Assembly (NCBI GenBank): GCA_964546995.1
Contig: CAZJKO010000050.1
Location: forward strand, 1-6,020
Direction of reading: 5' to 3'
Length of the DNA stretch: 6,020 bases
Origin: CAZJKO01 sp964546995
GTDB lineage: Bacteria > Bacillota_I > Bacilli_A > RF39 > UBA660
This document shows positions 4,703 through 6,020 of the stretch, one piece after another (positions within the stretch are counted from its first letter, which is position 1; every line of letters starts with the position of its first letter). The notes beneath the pieces were generated by a model. The model saw nothing but the letters and a program-made list of their open reading frames with translations, did not search any database and was not told the origin of the DNA. The position numbers and the translations under genes were made by a program.

Positions 4703-5445
4703 CACGATCTCTCCTTAAGTTCATAAAGAAGAATCGAACTAGCTACGGCTACATTCAAACTTTCTACTTGTTCATTCATAGGAATATATAAAAACGCATC
4801 GCACATCTCTTGTACTTCTTCGCTTAACCCATTTCCTTCGTTTCCCATAACTAATACAAACGAATTTTTATCTTTCTCTTTAAAATAACGAACATCTTCC
4901 CCATATTCAACACGAGTACCATAGATTGGTAATCCCTCTTCTTTCTTTTTTTCCAAAAATGCTTTAAGATTACACCTTACTACTTTCGAATGAAAAATCA
5001 TCCCCTGTGTCGACCGAATCACTTTATCATTATATAAATCGACACAATTATCCCCTAACACGATCAAATCGATATCGAACGCCACAGCACTTCGGATAAT
5101 TGTTCCCAAGTTTCCTGGATCTTGAATACCATCAAGTGCTAAAATTCTCTTCGAAGAAGTATCGACCTTCTCATCGAGCTTACGACATAGAGCCATCACT
5201 TTAGAAGGAGTCTCTAGTAAAGAAATTTTATGAATAATATCGTTTGTCACATAAACAAAAGGAACCGCAAAAGGAAGAACTTCATCTTGTTCTAAAATCA
5301 CTTCTTCAATTACCCCCGCTTTATAAGCCTCTAATACCAAATGCATTCCTTCCACTAAGAAAAAACCAGTCTTATCTCGATACTTTTTTTCTCTTAGTTT
5401 TCGATACAGTTTAACCTTTTCATTTTCCAAACTCGTAATAAGCAT
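4702..5445 (-). CDS. TrmH/SpoU-family RNA 2'-O-methyltransferase
   Basis: A SPOUT-superfamily RNA ribose methyltransferase of the YsgA/RlmB-like type, acting on rRNA or tRNA with S-adenosylmethionine. Using the ATG at 5445 it has 247 residues. The N-terminal SpoU substrate-binding domain (about 1-90, with GFFLVEGMHLVLEA) is followed by the knotted domain: motif 1 DPGNLGTIIRSA (109-120), motif 2 MGNEGNGLS (200-208) and motif 3 IPMNEQVESLNVAVASSI (221-238). All three are intact. The frame can be read from a GTG at 5457, but the promoter predicts a transcript start there, which leaves the ATG at 5445 as the likely start, with a GGTG Shine-Dalgarno 6 nt before it. The exact target nucleotide cannot be told from sequence. 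The stop overlaps the rimM start (TGATG), so the two are probably co-translated. Confidence 0.92.
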   Translation of the reverse strand: MLITSLENEKVKLYRKLREKKYRDKTGFFLVEGMHLVLEAYKAGVIEEVILEQDEVLPFAVPFVYVTNDIIHKISLLETPSKVMALCRKLDEKVDTSSKRILALDGIQDPGNLGTIIRSAVAFDIDLIVLGDNCVDLYNDKVIRSTQGMIFHSKVVRCNLKAFLEKKKEEGLPIYGTRVEYGEDVRYFKEKDKNSFVLVMGNEGNGLSEEVQEMCDAFLYIPMNEQVESLNVAVASSILLYELKERS

Positions 5446-5461
5446 ACCCTTCACCACTTAC

Positions 5462-5490
5462 ATTATACTATATTCTTAAAAATCTTTCAT
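5462..5490 (-). promoter_or_regulatory. Promoter of the methyltransferase-rimM-trmD operon
   Basis: -35 ATGAAA (5485-5490, 4 of 6), 17-nt spacer, perfect -10 TATAAT (5462-5467). The -35 lies in the last codons of the metallopeptidase gene. The predicted start near 5455 gives a very short leader (about 10 nt) before the ATG at 5445. No terminator is seen after the metallopeptidase gene, so read-through is also possible. Confidence 0.6.
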
Positions 5491-6020
5491 TTCTTTTCGT
5501 AACTTTTTATAATCTGGAACTTGTTCTTCAACTAAATTCCAAAATGACGCTTGATGATTAGGATAAATCAAATGGGAAAGTTCATGAAAAATCACATAAT
5601 CTAAGTAACGAAGATCATGTTTCAAAAGTTCGGTATTCAAGGTAATACACTTTAACTTTGTATTGCAAACACCCCAACGTGTCGTCATTTTACGAAGTTT
5701 TAATGATGGATATGGAATCTTCCTTGAAAATCTAGCGTAACAGTCATCCAAATGTTTTAGAAAAAGATGTCGTGCCTCCTTCTTATAAAATAAATCGAGA
5801 TTGTATCCCTTAGGAATGAAGACAATTTTATCGCCCAAAACAACTTCTTTATCGTTCGTATAAACAACATCATAAGTTTTACCCAAATAAGAAAAACCCT
5901 CTTTTGCTTCTTCCTTTTTCTTTTGCGAGATAATCATCTTAACAAGTGACTTCTGATACTGCGAAATCATCTTCAAAACATCCTCGTCACTCGCCCGAAG
6001 AGGTGCTGTTACATAAATAA
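5476..6020 (-). CDS. YgjP-like (DUF45) metallopeptidase, N-terminus cut by window edge
   Basis: A zinc-dependent peptidase-like protein of the YgjP/WLM group; substrates are generally unknown. The key motif is FHELSHLIYPNHQASFWNLV, holding HExxH (HELSH) with the family-typical downstream PNH and FW. Upstream of it lie TTRWGVCN and CITLNTELLKHDLRYLDYVI, typical of the family. The frame could start at a TTG at 5976, but it is open without a stop to the right edge and reads IYVTAPLRASDEDVLKM, which matches the beta-strand-plus-helix region that precedes the start of such proteins' middle part. The true start is therefore outside the window. The C-terminus (PDYKKLRKEMKDF) is complete. The next gene begins about 30 nt later behind its own promoter. 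Confidence 0.9.
   Translation of the reverse strand, partial: IYVTAPLRASDEDVLKMISQYQKSLVKMIISQKKKEEAKEGFSYLGKTYDVVYTNDKEVVLGDKIVFIPKGYNLDLFYKKEARHLFLKHLDDCYARFSRKIPYPSLKLRKMTTRWGVCNTKLKCITLNTELLKHDLRYLDYVIFHELSHLIYPNHQASFWNLVEEQVPDYKKLRKEMKDF

Noticed and set aside
4535..4726. 63-codon plus-strand frame over the rimM start
   Set aside because: Antisense to rimM and the methyltransferase end, basic low-complexity product, no supporting signal.

Overview
The window is low-GC bacterial DNA, and every supported gene lies on the minus strand. Tryptophan is read from TGG and TGA is used as a stop (rimM, lepB), so the standard bacterial code applies and Mycoplasma-type code 4 is unlikely. The rimM-trmD-rplS-lepB backbone is typical of Firmicutes/Bacilli. 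The AT-rich composition and small proteins would fit an Erysipelotrichia-, RF39- or Acholeplasma-like member; that placement is inference, with no marker gene to fix it.

In the direction of transcription (right to left), the window opens inside a YgjP/DUF45-type zinc metallopeptidase gene (5476-6020, start beyond the right edge). A promoter over its 3' end (5462-5490) then leads into a tightly packed run: a TrmH/SpoU-family RNA methyltransferase, rimM (stop/start overlap TGATG), trmD (11-nt overlap), an unrecognised 150-aa helical protein, and a left-handed beta-helix (hexapeptide-repeat) protein resembling the GlmU acyltransferase domain (ATGA overlap). rplS has its own extended -10 promoter and a leader of about 70 nt, and ends in a strong hairpin/T-tract. 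lepB (type I signal peptidase) follows at once and ends in a second terminator at 1305-1328. The shared theme is ribosome and tRNA maturation (RimM, TrmD, TrmH-like, L19) next to protein export.

Left of lepB the character changes. A fresh promoter (1267-1294) drives a small orphan protein (108 aa from the preferred start). Next come about 460 bp of very AT-rich non-coding DNA holding an imperfect direct repeat and small palindromes, then a KilA-N domain gene running off the left edge. KilA-N proteins are typical of phages and mobile or accessory loci, so 1-1300 looks like accessory DNA abutting a conserved operon.

Several obvious reading frames start too far upstream. Promoter, terminator and ribosome-binding signals favour starts at 1239 (orphan gene), 1860 (lepB), 4702 (rimM) and 5445 (methyltransferase). 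I see no convincing undescribed multi-gene system. The most interesting points are the KilA-N/orphan accessory edge with its repeats, the terminator sitting directly in front of lepB, and the beta-helix protein that appears to lack the GlmU catalytic histidine.
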